64,000 nucleotides of DNA, taken from Pseudomonas massiliensis. GTDB lineage: Bacteria > Pseudomonadota > Gammaproteobacteria > Pseudomonadales > Pseudomonadaceae. The position numbers and the translations under genes are program-made. How positions within the stretch are numbered: the stretch's first letter is position 1; each line of letters opens with the position of its first letter. Of the stretch, positions 34,324 to 41,625 are shown piece by piece. The DNA lies in the NCBI RefSeq assembly GCF_000826105.1, contig NZ_CCYK01000007.1:1984001-2048000 (forward strand), read 5' to 3'. The notes below the pieces were generated by a model. That model saw nothing but the letters and a program-made list of their open reading frames with translations, was not told where the DNA came from and did not search any database.

Positions 34324-34677
34324 TCAACCCGATATACATTCAGTGGCTGCCTTCTGCACATCCTTGAACCGCAACGGCAAGTTGGAAAGCCGTTCATGGA
34401 CCTTGATGGCGCTACCGCCCGAGCGCTCCTCGATGTCCACCACGGCAGCGGCCCCGGATGAAAGCTTGCGTGGCACGATCACCCGGTAGCCGCTGCCCTT
34501 GCGTTCCACGGTCACTGGATTGCGCGTATCGGCAAGTTCACGGGCCAGGCACTGGCTATAGTCCTTTGGGTCTTTCCCGGAAATCACGTCCATGGTCTCG
34601 TGGCTATGCTCGATGTCCTCGACCGTGGCGCAACCACCGAGCACGAGCATGGCCAGCAACAGCCCTCTTGCCTTCAT
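34324..34677 (-). CDS. Small putative lipoprotein
   Basis: A 117-residue lipoprotein with signal MKARGLLLAMLVLGGCA (lipidated Cys16). The mature part contains DYSQCLARELADTRNPVTVERKGSGYRVIV and ends in TECISG, placing a Cys early and late as in the lipoprotein at 27252. The start at 34677 has GGAGG 5 bases upstream. Divergent from the DUF1883 gene. Function unknown. Confidence 0.75.
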   Translation of the reverse strand: MKARGLLLAMLVLGGCATVEDIEHSHETMDVISGKDPKDYSQCLARELADTRNPVTVERKGSGYRVIVPRKLSSGAAAVVDIEERSGGSAIKVHERLSNLPLRFKDVQKAATECISG

Positions 34678-34795
34678 GTCTACCTCCAGAAAAGAAGCTA
34701 GGACCGTACCCCGGCAAGAACGTTCGCCAGCCCCCGCTTGGGTGAGCCTGGCGCGTCGTGCTATGGTTCGCGCCTTGAAGACCCCTGGAGCCAGC

Positions 34796-35098
34796 ATGAA
34801 ATTCGCACACCAGCGCGAGCACCTGAATGAAGACGACCTGGTGGTCATCGAGTGCTCCCAACGCTGCAATATTCGCCTGATGAGCGATGCCAACTTTCGC
34901 GCGTTCAAGAATGGCGCTCGTCATACCTACCACGGCGGGGCCTTCGATCGCTTCCCGGCACGAATCACGGTGCCCAGCACCGGTTACTGGAACATCACCG
35001 TGGACACGGCGGGCAGCACATTGAACAAGGCAGCCAGGCAGGCGCCATTCAAGCATTCGATCAAGATCATCCGACGCTCGCCGTCATCATTCAAGTAA
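34796..35098 (+). CDS. DUF1883 domain protein
   Basis: A 100-residue protein made of one DUF1883 domain: MKFAHQREHLNEDDLVVIECSQRCNIRLMSD, then RHTYHGGAFDRFPARITVPSTGYWNITVD. DUF1883 is often attached to TIR or SEFIR domains; here it stands alone without such a partner. The ATG at 34796 is preceded by GGAG 7 bases upstream; a longer open frame starts within the lipoprotein gene and is not used. It is followed 8 bases later by a 54-residue gene that probably shares its transcript. Confidence 0.75.
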   Translation: MKFAHQREHLNEDDLVVIECSQRCNIRLMSDANFRAFKNGARHTYHGGAFDRFPARITVPSTGYWNITVDTAGSTLNKAARQAPFKHSIKIIRRSPSSFK

Positions 35099-35106
35099 GA
35101 GCAGCC

Positions 35107-35271
35107 ATGACTCGCTACGTCATCCATTACACACTGGACGGCCAACGCCGTTGGGACTTCGCCAACCTGGAGGACGGCACCGAGGCCGAGGCCATGCAGG
35201 CTCTGCTGGCCATCCATGGCCAGGATCAGGCCGCCAACCTGGCGGTGATCAGGATCAGCCGAGCGCTCTGA
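35107..35271 (+). CDS. 54-residue hypothetical protein downstream of DUF1883
   Basis: A small soluble protein with a beta-beta-alpha look: TRYVIHYTLDGQRRWDFANL, an acidic turn, then an amphipathic helix AEAMQALLAIHGQ and a final strand AVIRISRAL. It starts 8 bases after the DUF1883 stop with GAGC as a weak ribosome site. Not recognised. It ends 9 bases from the convergent chemoreceptor stop. Confidence 0.55.
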   Translation: MTRYVIHYTLDGQRRWDFANLEDGTEAEAMQALLAIHGQDQAANLAVIRISRAL

Positions 35272-35280
35272 AGCCAGCAG

Positions 35281-36906
35281 TCAGGCCTTGAACCTGGCAA
35301 CCATCGCCTTGAGGCCGTCGGCCAGGCGAGACAACTCTTCGCTCGCCTGGCTGGTCTGCGTGGCGCCCTGCGCGGTGCCGCTGGCCAGATCGCGGATGTT
35401 CACCAGGTTGCGATCCACCTCACGCGCCGCCAGCGCTTGCTGCGCGGAGGCACTGGCAATCACCTGGTTGCGTTCATTGATCCGGGCGATGGCGGCATTG
35501 ATGTCCGCCAGGGCTACGCCGGCCTCACGCGCCTTGTCCAGGGTTTGCTGGCTGCGCTGAGTACTCTGCTGCATGGCCTGCACGGCTTGGCCGGTGCCAG
35601 CCTGGATACCGCCGACCATCTGCTCGATTTCACGCGTCGACTGCTGGGTACGATGAGCCAAGGCGCGTACTTCGTCGGCTACCACGGCAAAGCCACGGCC
35701 TGCCTCGCCTGCCCGGGCCGCTTCGATGGCAGCGTTGAGGGCCAGCAGGTTGGTCTGTTCCGCGATGGCCCTGATGACGTCCAGCACCTGGCCAATGTCC
35801 CGGCCCTGAGCCGCGAGCCCTTCCACCAGGCGAGCACTGGCTTCGACATCGGTAGTCATCGCCTGGATCGCCGTCACGGTTTCACTGACGCGCTCACGGC
35901 CCTGGTCAGCGATGCGCTGGGACCCTTCCGAAGCCTCGGAGGTCGTAATAGCGTTACGCGCTACCTCCTCCACGGCCACGGTCATCTGGTTGACCGCGGT
36001 GGCGGCTTGTTCGATTTCATCGTTCTGACGCCCCAGGCCCCGGTTCGCTTCAGCAGTGGTGCCGGTCAACTGGGCGGCGGCCTCGGCCAGGCGATCGGCG
36101 GCCCGGGTTACCTCGTCCATGGTCTGGCGCAGGCTGGCCTGCATTCGGCCCAGCGCTACCAGCAGGCGCGCCGGCTCATCCTCACCCACCTGGACGATAG
36201 GCTGATTCAGGTCGCCCTTGGCGATACCGTCGGCTACCCGTATGGCATGATTCAAGGGAGAGACGATGCTGCGGGTAAGCCAGAGCGCCAGCACCACGGT
36301 CAATACGCAAGCGGCCAGTGCCACGCCGATGACGGTCCAGACGCCTTGACGATAACGATCCCCGGCCGCCGCGCTGGCATTGACCGCTTCGGCCTTGTTG
36401 ACCGCGACCAGTTCGCGCAGCTGGTCCCCCATCTGGTCGGTACCGGCCTTGATCCGGGTATTGATCAAGGTCCGCATTTCTTCCAGACGATCGCCGCGAG
36501 ACAACTCCAACATTGACTTCTGTGCGGCCAGGTAAGAATCCAGGGTAGCCTCGAAGGCATGGAACAGCTTGCCTTCCTGCTCACCCTTGGGCAATGCGCC
36601 ATATTGCGCCCGGGCCTGCGCCACCTTGTCCACCAGGGTAGCGATGCGGGTCTGAGTCTCGGCCAAGGCCGCCGGCTCCCGATTGACCAGCACACGGAAC
36701 GAGGTGATGCGCAAGCGCAGCACATTTTCCATGAGGTCGCCAAGGTAACCGATGCTGGGCAGTTCGTTGTGCTCCATGGCGGTGGCGGCGGATCGGATGG
36801 CGCCCATGCGGTCCACGGCGAAACCGCCCAGGCCGATCAGTAACGCGGCGATGAAGGCGAAGCCAAGAAAGGCTCGCGGAGCGATATTGAGGGTTCTGAT
36901 GGCCAT
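35281..36906 (-). CDS. Methyl-accepting chemotaxis protein
   Basis: A 541-residue chemoreceptor. Helix 1 is at about 11-33 (AFLGFAFIAALLIGLGGFAVD), then a periplasmic four-helix-bundle (4HB_MCP) domain of about 155 residues, helix 2 at 191-211, a HAMP domain (LTRSIVSPLNHAIRVADGIAKGDL) and a long coiled-coil signalling domain with the hairpin tip ...EQTNLLALNAAIEAARAGEAGRGFAVVADEVRALA. No CheR-docking pentapeptide at the C-terminus. The ligand is not deducible. No chemotaxis genes flank it. Confidence 0.93.
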   Translation of the reverse strand: MAIRTLNIAPRAFLGFAFIAALLIGLGGFAVDRMGAIRSAATAMEHNELPSIGYLGDLMENVLRLRITSFRVLVNREPAALAETQTRIATLVDKVAQARAQYGALPKGEQEGKLFHAFEATLDSYLAAQKSMLELSRGDRLEEMRTLINTRIKAGTDQMGDQLRELVAVNKAEAVNASAAAGDRYRQGVWTVIGVALAACVLTVVLALWLTRSIVSPLNHAIRVADGIAKGDLNQPIVQVGEDEPARLLVALGRMQASLRQTMDEVTRAADRLAEAAAQLTGTTAEANRGLGRQNDEIEQAATAVNQMTVAVEEVARNAITTSEASEGSQRIADQGRERVSETVTAIQAMTTDVEASARLVEGLAAQGRDIGQVLDVIRAIAEQTNLLALNAAIEAARAGEAGRGFAVVADEVRALAHRTQQSTREIEQMVGGIQAGTGQAVQAMQQSTQRSQQTLDKAREAGVALADINAAIARINERNQVIASASAQQALAAREVDRNLVNIRDLASGTAQGATQTSQASEELSRLADGLKAMVARFKA

Positions 36907-37208
36907 GACGAATCTACCCTGAGCGCGGCGACCGGCCGCCCGGCGTGGCCCGAGACGGGCACTGATCGGGCTATCGGCTCACGAGCAAGCAATCTTGAGC
37001 GTCAGCGCCATATAAAGTGCCCCCGACGCTTTCCAGCCTTGGCTTGCGCCATGCTGAATCCTTCCAGGACTGATCACGATCAATTAAATGTAAAAAAGTG
37101 CCGGTCTGTCCGAAAAAAACACAATACCGTCACCGTCAGGGTGCTATGTTTGATTGACTCCCAGTTGGTATCGCCAGCTCGAACAGGCATGTTGCAGAGG
37201 TAAGCACC
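36907..37208. other. Divergent promoter region of the chemoreceptor and a small gene
   Basis: 302 bp without a gene. It contains CTGAT-CACG-ATCAA at 37070-37083, one mismatch from the ANR/FNR box TTGAT-N4-ATCAA, in an AT-rich stretch (CAATTAAATGTAAAAAAGT). It lies 164 bp from the chemoreceptor start and 125 bp from the DUF1652-like gene, so either could be oxygen-regulated. Purely a sequence match. Confidence 0.35.
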
Positions 37209-37469
37209 ATGAACAAGATGACCTTTCCCAATGCATGCCAGGTCATGCGCTGGCACTTTCATCCTTTGGGCTTCGAAGGCAGCATGGATGCCCCAAGCAG
37301 CATGGTGGCTCGCTTGTTCGACCGTCACAGCGGGGAAACCCTGATCGCCATCGCCGGCATTCCGTGCGCCACCGTAATGGACGCCGCAGACGTGGAGCGC
37401 ATGATCGAAGCCGTCGAAGCTGAACTCGAAGCCTTCATCCCGCCTCAGTCTCTGCGCGCGTGCGGCTGA
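37209..37469 (+). CDS. Small DUF1652-like protein
   Basis: An 86-residue protein that seems a divergent DUF1652 member: FPNACQVMRWHFHPLGFEGSM, then MVARLFDRHSGETLIAIAGIPC, then ADVERMIEAVEAELEAF, matching in spacing the F-PL / FD-SG-GIP / helix arrangement of the 27844 gene. GAGG lies 8 bases before the ATG. The last 35 bases overlap the convergent helicase gene. The family call is tentative; no function is known. Confidence 0.55.
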   Translation: MNKMTFPNACQVMRWHFHPLGFEGSMDAPSSMVARLFDRHSGETLIAIAGIPCATVMDAADVERMIEAVEAELEAFIPPQSLRACG

Positions 37470-39828
37470 GAGCGGGCACGCCAGTCTCGGCCCGCTGGCG
37501 CTCGAACTGCGTGGGAGCCTGAGCCGCCCTGGCCGCCGCGCCCCCTTCCTGGCTCGAATCCGGGTCATCGAGGTACCAATGCACTTCACGCCCAGCGCGG
37601 GTGATCGCTACATAGGCCAGGCGCAACGCCTCTTCGGCCTGTGCCTGCACGTAGGGCGCCGAGTCGCCGGTCGCGCCAAGGCCGGCGATCTGGTATAGAC
37701 GGTCACGACTGCCTGGCGCCTGACGACTGCCGCAATCGCCCAACAACACCACCACATCCGATTCAAGGCCCTTGGCGCCATGGATCGTCATGCAACGAAA
37801 CTGACGCTCATGGCCGCCCTCCCGCTCCTGCGCCTTCAAGAACCCCTTGAGCACCGGGTCCTTGCGAGGGTCATCCCCGGCCTGGCGATACAGCACCAGA
37901 ACCGAAGCCTTCTGCTGTGACAGGCGCTCGAACAGCGCCAGGACCGCTTCGGCGTTGCGCTCATGAACCTGAACCCCAGGCAATGTTTCCAGTTCGCCAG
38001 CCAAGCCGGCCGCAACGGCCCCCTTGCCTGGAATGGTAGGGATAGATTTAACAATAAATTCAGCCGCATCAATGATTTGCTGATGACTTCTGAAGTTTTC
38101 CTTCAGCTTCAGCCGACGGCTTCGTGGAGCAGGGAATACTTGCTCGAACTTCAGAAAGAAGCTTGGCGAACTGCCTCGCCAGCCGTAGATCGATTGCCAG
38201 TCATCGCCTACGCACATCAGGCTAGATCCGGCCTCTGGCGACCGCCGCAAGCGCTCGGCCAAGGCCGCCCGCAGCCAGTTGGCGATTCGTGGCGAGATGT
38301 CCTGGAACTCATCCACCATCAAATGACGCAGACTGGCGAGGCGTAATGCTGGCAATTGGTGGAGGTGCTTACTGGCTGAGCCGAACAGGCCGAACATACG
38401 GTTATAGGTCAGTACCGGTGGCTGCTGCTGACGCAGGCGATGTTCGAACGCGGGCCAGAATCGCCCCAGCGCGTCGAAGAATGGCCGATCGGCTTCCAGC
38501 TCTATGCACGAGGGCACCTCTGCTACATCCAGGCCCAGGTTTTCGATAAAGCCTGCCATGGCGACAAAGGCATCCAGCAGTGGCTGCCGCTGAGATTCTC
38601 CCGCCAGGGCGAATTCGATTCCAGGTCCCTGCGATCCTGCGCTGGTCGCGCCACGAAAGTCCGCGTAATTATCCATCCAAATCAATGGTTTATCGAAGAA
38701 TGCTTGAAACAGGGTCCGCTTTACCGCCCACTCCGCTCGTATAGTCAGCGTGGCGCCTGGACGTGACCGTTGCGCAAAAGGTTCTTCCGCGCCCAGGACA
38801 ACCCAGGTATCCGTCCCCTCCAGATAGCCATGGCCCTGGAACCGCTGGCCGAGAATATTATGGAATCGGCGCTCCGCTACGATGCCCGGTAAGGGCCAAT
38901 GCCCCGCTTGCTTCCACTGGGCTTCGATCAGGTCGGCCAATTCCTGATCACGCTCGGCCGCAGGCTGTATCGCCAGCAGCCTTCGCTGCACCGCAGGATG
39001 ATTGCTGGGCAGCCTTCCCAGTTGAGCCGCTTGCAGCCGCAGGCGCTCGATGGCGGACGCAAAGGCTGCATCCTTGCTCATAAGATCGTGGTAGCAGGCA
39101 TTGAGCTCGGTTCGCTGCTGCGCACTGACCCGGAGGGAAAAGGGCTCGGTCTCCCTTTCTGTGCCAAGGGTTTCAAAGGCTTGTGCCTGCTCCAGCCCCG
39201 GCAGGCTCCTTGTCCAGGCCAGGACAGTGGCGTGGAACGTGGTTACACAGGCCCGAGCTTCGCCTGAAGACAAAGGTTGCCCCCATGCCTCGAACAGCTT
39301 TACCAGGCGCCGGATGAAATCCTCCCGGGAAGCGCGGGTAAAGGTCACGACGCTGATGTCGCTCAAAGGCACGCCCAGGTACTGCACGAGAAAGACAATG
39401 CGCAACACCAATGACGTGGATTTGCCAGAACCGGCGCCAGCAACCACGCAGGTGCTGATGTCGTTACTCAGTATCAGCTTCCACTGGCTGGCCGATGGCT
39501 GGGCATGGGCCGGCAGGCGCTGCTCCGCATCGACTTTCATTCGCTTGCGCAGTGTTGGGGTAACCCCAAGCGGCAGATCGGCGAACAAACAAGGTTGCGG
39601 CCCGGCCTCGGCCGCCCCCCCATTTGTAGGCGCTACTCGGGGAGCAATCGTGGGTACGCCCGTTCGTGCTCGCGAGTGCCGCTTCGGCGGCTGTGGTGGC
39701 TCGGGTGGCTCGGGTGGCGGGAAGGAGTTGGGAACATTGTTTCGATGGGCTGTGCGGTAGGTTTCGATGACATAACGCGCCAGTTCAGGCAGTTTCGAGA
39801 ATAAAGAAACAATCTTATTTAAATTCAA
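37435..39828 (-). CDS. UvrD/Rep-type superfamily 1 helicase
   Basis: A 797-residue SF1A helicase. It has an unusual N-terminal extension (about 1-105) with a proline-rich stretch PPPEPPEPPQPPKR at 37-50. The core has Walker A GAGSGKST (131-138), motif Ia VVTFTRASREDF, motif II VDEFQDIS, motif III VGDDWQSIYGWRGSSP, motif IV KLKENFRS, motif V TIHGAKGLESDVVVLLGD and motif VI VAITRAG. The VGDDWQSIYGWRG form recalls helicase IV/HelD rather than classic UvrD. It probably acts in DNA repair or recombination. The 3' end overlaps the convergent DUF1652-like gene; it starts 72 bases downstream of pgm. Confidence 0.9.
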   Translation of the reverse strand: MNLNKIVSLFSKLPELARYVIETYRTAHRNNVPNSFPPPEPPEPPQPPKRHSRARTGVPTIAPRVAPTNGGAAEAGPQPCLFADLPLGVTPTLRKRMKVDAEQRLPAHAQPSASQWKLILSNDISTCVVAGAGSGKSTSLVLRIVFLVQYLGVPLSDISVVTFTRASREDFIRRLVKLFEAWGQPLSSGEARACVTTFHATVLAWTRSLPGLEQAQAFETLGTERETEPFSLRVSAQQRTELNACYHDLMSKDAAFASAIERLRLQAAQLGRLPSNHPAVQRRLLAIQPAAERDQELADLIEAQWKQAGHWPLPGIVAERRFHNILGQRFQGHGYLEGTDTWVVLGAEEPFAQRSRPGATLTIRAEWAVKRTLFQAFFDKPLIWMDNYADFRGATSAGSQGPGIEFALAGESQRQPLLDAFVAMAGFIENLGLDVAEVPSCIELEADRPFFDALGRFWPAFEHRLRQQQPPVLTYNRMFGLFGSASKHLHQLPALRLASLRHLMVDEFQDISPRIANWLRAALAERLRRSPEAGSSLMCVGDDWQSIYGWRGSSPSFFLKFEQVFPAPRSRRLKLKENFRSHQQIIDAAEFIVKSIPTIPGKGAVAAGLAGELETLPGVQVHERNAEAVLALFERLSQQKASVLVLYRQAGDDPRKDPVLKGFLKAQEREGGHERQFRCMTIHGAKGLESDVVVLLGDCGSRQAPGSRDRLYQIAGLGATGDSAPYVQAQAEEALRLAYVAITRAGREVHWYLDDPDSSQEGGAAARAAQAPTQFERQRAETGVPALSRTRAETEAG

Positions 39829-39858
39829 TTGCTTGCGCAGTCTTTCTAGAAGTCATTG

Positions 39859-39883
39859 GAGCTTGGGAGCTGATCCCAAGCTC
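39859..39883 (-). terminator. Hairpin between pgm and the helicase gene
   Basis: GAGCTTGGGA-gctga-TCCCAAGCTC, a perfect 10-bp stem 17 bases after the pgm stop. No U-tract follows on the minus strand, so efficiency is uncertain. Confidence 0.5.
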
Positions 39884-39900
39884 AAGGCTGGCCTGGCAGA

Positions 39901-41544
39901 TCACCCGCCAATAGCGGAGTCCACCAACTGCTGTGCTTCACTCACCAGTTGTTGAAGGTGGGCCTCACCGTTGAAGCTCTCGGCGTAGATCTTGTAGATG
40001 TCCTCGGTGCCGGACGGGCGCGCGGCGAACCAGCCATTGGCGGTCATGACTTTCAAGCCCCCGATCGCCTGGTCGTTGCCCGGCGCCTTCGCCAGGATGC
40101 GCTCGATGGGTTCGCCTGCCAGCGTGGTGGAGGTGATCTGCTCGGCCGACAACTTGCCAAGGGCGGCCTTCTGCCTGGCGTCGGCCTTGGCATCCACCCG
40201 CGTGGCGAAGGGTTGGCCCAAGTCGCTGGCCAGGGCTTGGTACAGCTGGTAAGGGTCCTTGCCCAGCCGCGCGGTCATTTCGGCAGCCAACAGGCCAGGG
40301 ATGAGGCCGTCCTTGTCCGTGCTCCAGACACGGCCGTCCCGGCGCAGGAAGGACGCACCGGCGCTTTCTTCACCGCCAAAGCCCAAGGTGCCATCGAACA
40401 GTCCGGCGGCGAAATATTTGAAGCCCACCGGCACTTCATAGAGCTTGCGTCCCAGCCTGGCGGCGACGCGGTCGATCAGCCCGCTGCTCACCACCGTTTT
40501 GCCCACGGCGGCATCGGCGCGCCACTGAGGACGATTGCGGAACAGATAGTCGATGGACACCGCCAGGTAATTGTTCGGGTTCAGCAGTCCGCCACTACGG
40601 GTCACGATGCCGTGGCGGTCGTGGTCAGGGTCGCAGGCGAAGGCAACGTCGTATTGGTCCTTGAGGCCGATCAGACCCTGCATCGCGTCCCGCGAGGAGG
40701 GGTCCATGCGAATCTGCCCATCCCAGTCGACGCTCATGAAGCGGAAGGTGGGGTCAGTGAAGCGATTCACCACGGTCAGGTCTAGCTTGTAGCGCTCGGC
40801 GATGGCCGGCCAATAGTGCACACCGGCGCCGCCCAGCGGATCCACGCCGAGCTTCAGGCCGGCGCCGCGTATCACCTCGAAATCGATCACGTTTTCCAGG
40901 TCGGCCACATAGGCGCTCAGGTAATCGTGACGGTGGGTAGTCCCGGCCTGCAGCGCACGCTCGTAGCTGATGCGCCGGACTTCGGACAAACCACCCTCGA
41001 GCAGTTCGTTGGCCTTGGCCTCGATCCACTTGGTCACGTCGCTGTCGGCCGGGCCGCCGTTGGGCGGGTTGTACTTGAAGCCACCACTCTGGGGAGGGTT
41101 ATGAGAGGGGGTGATGACCACGCCGTCCGCCAGACCCTGGGTGCGCCCGCGGTTGTAGCAGATGATCGCGTGGGACAGCGCCGGGGTGGGTGTGAACTCG
41201 TCGTTCTGGGCGAGCATCACCTCAACCCCGTTGGCGGCGAACACTTCCAGGGCGGTAACGCCTGCCGGGGTAGACAGCCCGTGCGTGTCGATACCCAGGA
41301 ACAGCGGCCCGTCTATGCCCTTGGCCGTGCGATAGAGACAGATCGCCTGGCTAATGGCCAGAACGTGGTCTTCGTTGAAGCTGTTGTCGAACGAACTGCC
41401 GCGGTGGCCGGACGTGCCGAATGCCACGCGATGCCCCGTCACCGAGGCGTCGGGCTTGCGTGAAAAATAGGCGGTCACCAGGCTGGGGATGTCGATCAGC
41501 AATTCGGCCGGTGCCGGCTTGCCCGCTAGCGGACTGTGCGTCAT
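39901..41544 (-). CDS. pgm: Phosphoglucomutase (alpha-D-glucose phosphate-specific)
   Basis: A 547-residue alpha-phosphohexomutase interconverting glucose-6-phosphate and glucose-1-phosphate. The active-site phosphoserine is Ser147 (VVITPSHNPP), the metal-binding loop is DPDHDRHG, the sugar-binding loop GGEESAG and the phosphate-binding loop RPSGTEDIYKIYAES. Its length matches E. coli Pgm. It feeds galU (33344). It starts 81 bases from the end of the Fe-S helicase gene, all on the minus strand. Confidence 0.96.
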   Translation of the reverse strand: MTHSPLAGKPAPAELLIDIPSLVTAYFSRKPDASVTGHRVAFGTSGHRGSSFDNSFNEDHVLAISQAICLYRTAKGIDGPLFLGIDTHGLSTPAGVTALEVFAANGVEVMLAQNDEFTPTPALSHAIICYNRGRTQGLADGVVITPSHNPPQSGGFKYNPPNGGPADSDVTKWIEAKANELLEGGLSEVRRISYERALQAGTTHRHDYLSAYVADLENVIDFEVIRGAGLKLGVDPLGGAGVHYWPAIAERYKLDLTVVNRFTDPTFRFMSVDWDGQIRMDPSSRDAMQGLIGLKDQYDVAFACDPDHDRHGIVTRSGGLLNPNNYLAVSIDYLFRNRPQWRADAAVGKTVVSSGLIDRVAARLGRKLYEVPVGFKYFAAGLFDGTLGFGGEESAGASFLRRDGRVWSTDKDGLIPGLLAAEMTARLGKDPYQLYQALASDLGQPFATRVDAKADARQKAALGKLSAEQITSTTLAGEPIERILAKAPGNDQAIGGLKVMTANGWFAARPSGTEDIYKIYAESFNGEAHLQQLVSEAQQLVDSAIGG

Positions 41545-41625
41545 GCAAAACCTCGGATGGTATCAATCGGTGGCAGTTTACTGACGATTCGACCGTCACG
41601 CGACGGGAATGATCCGCGCCAGGGG

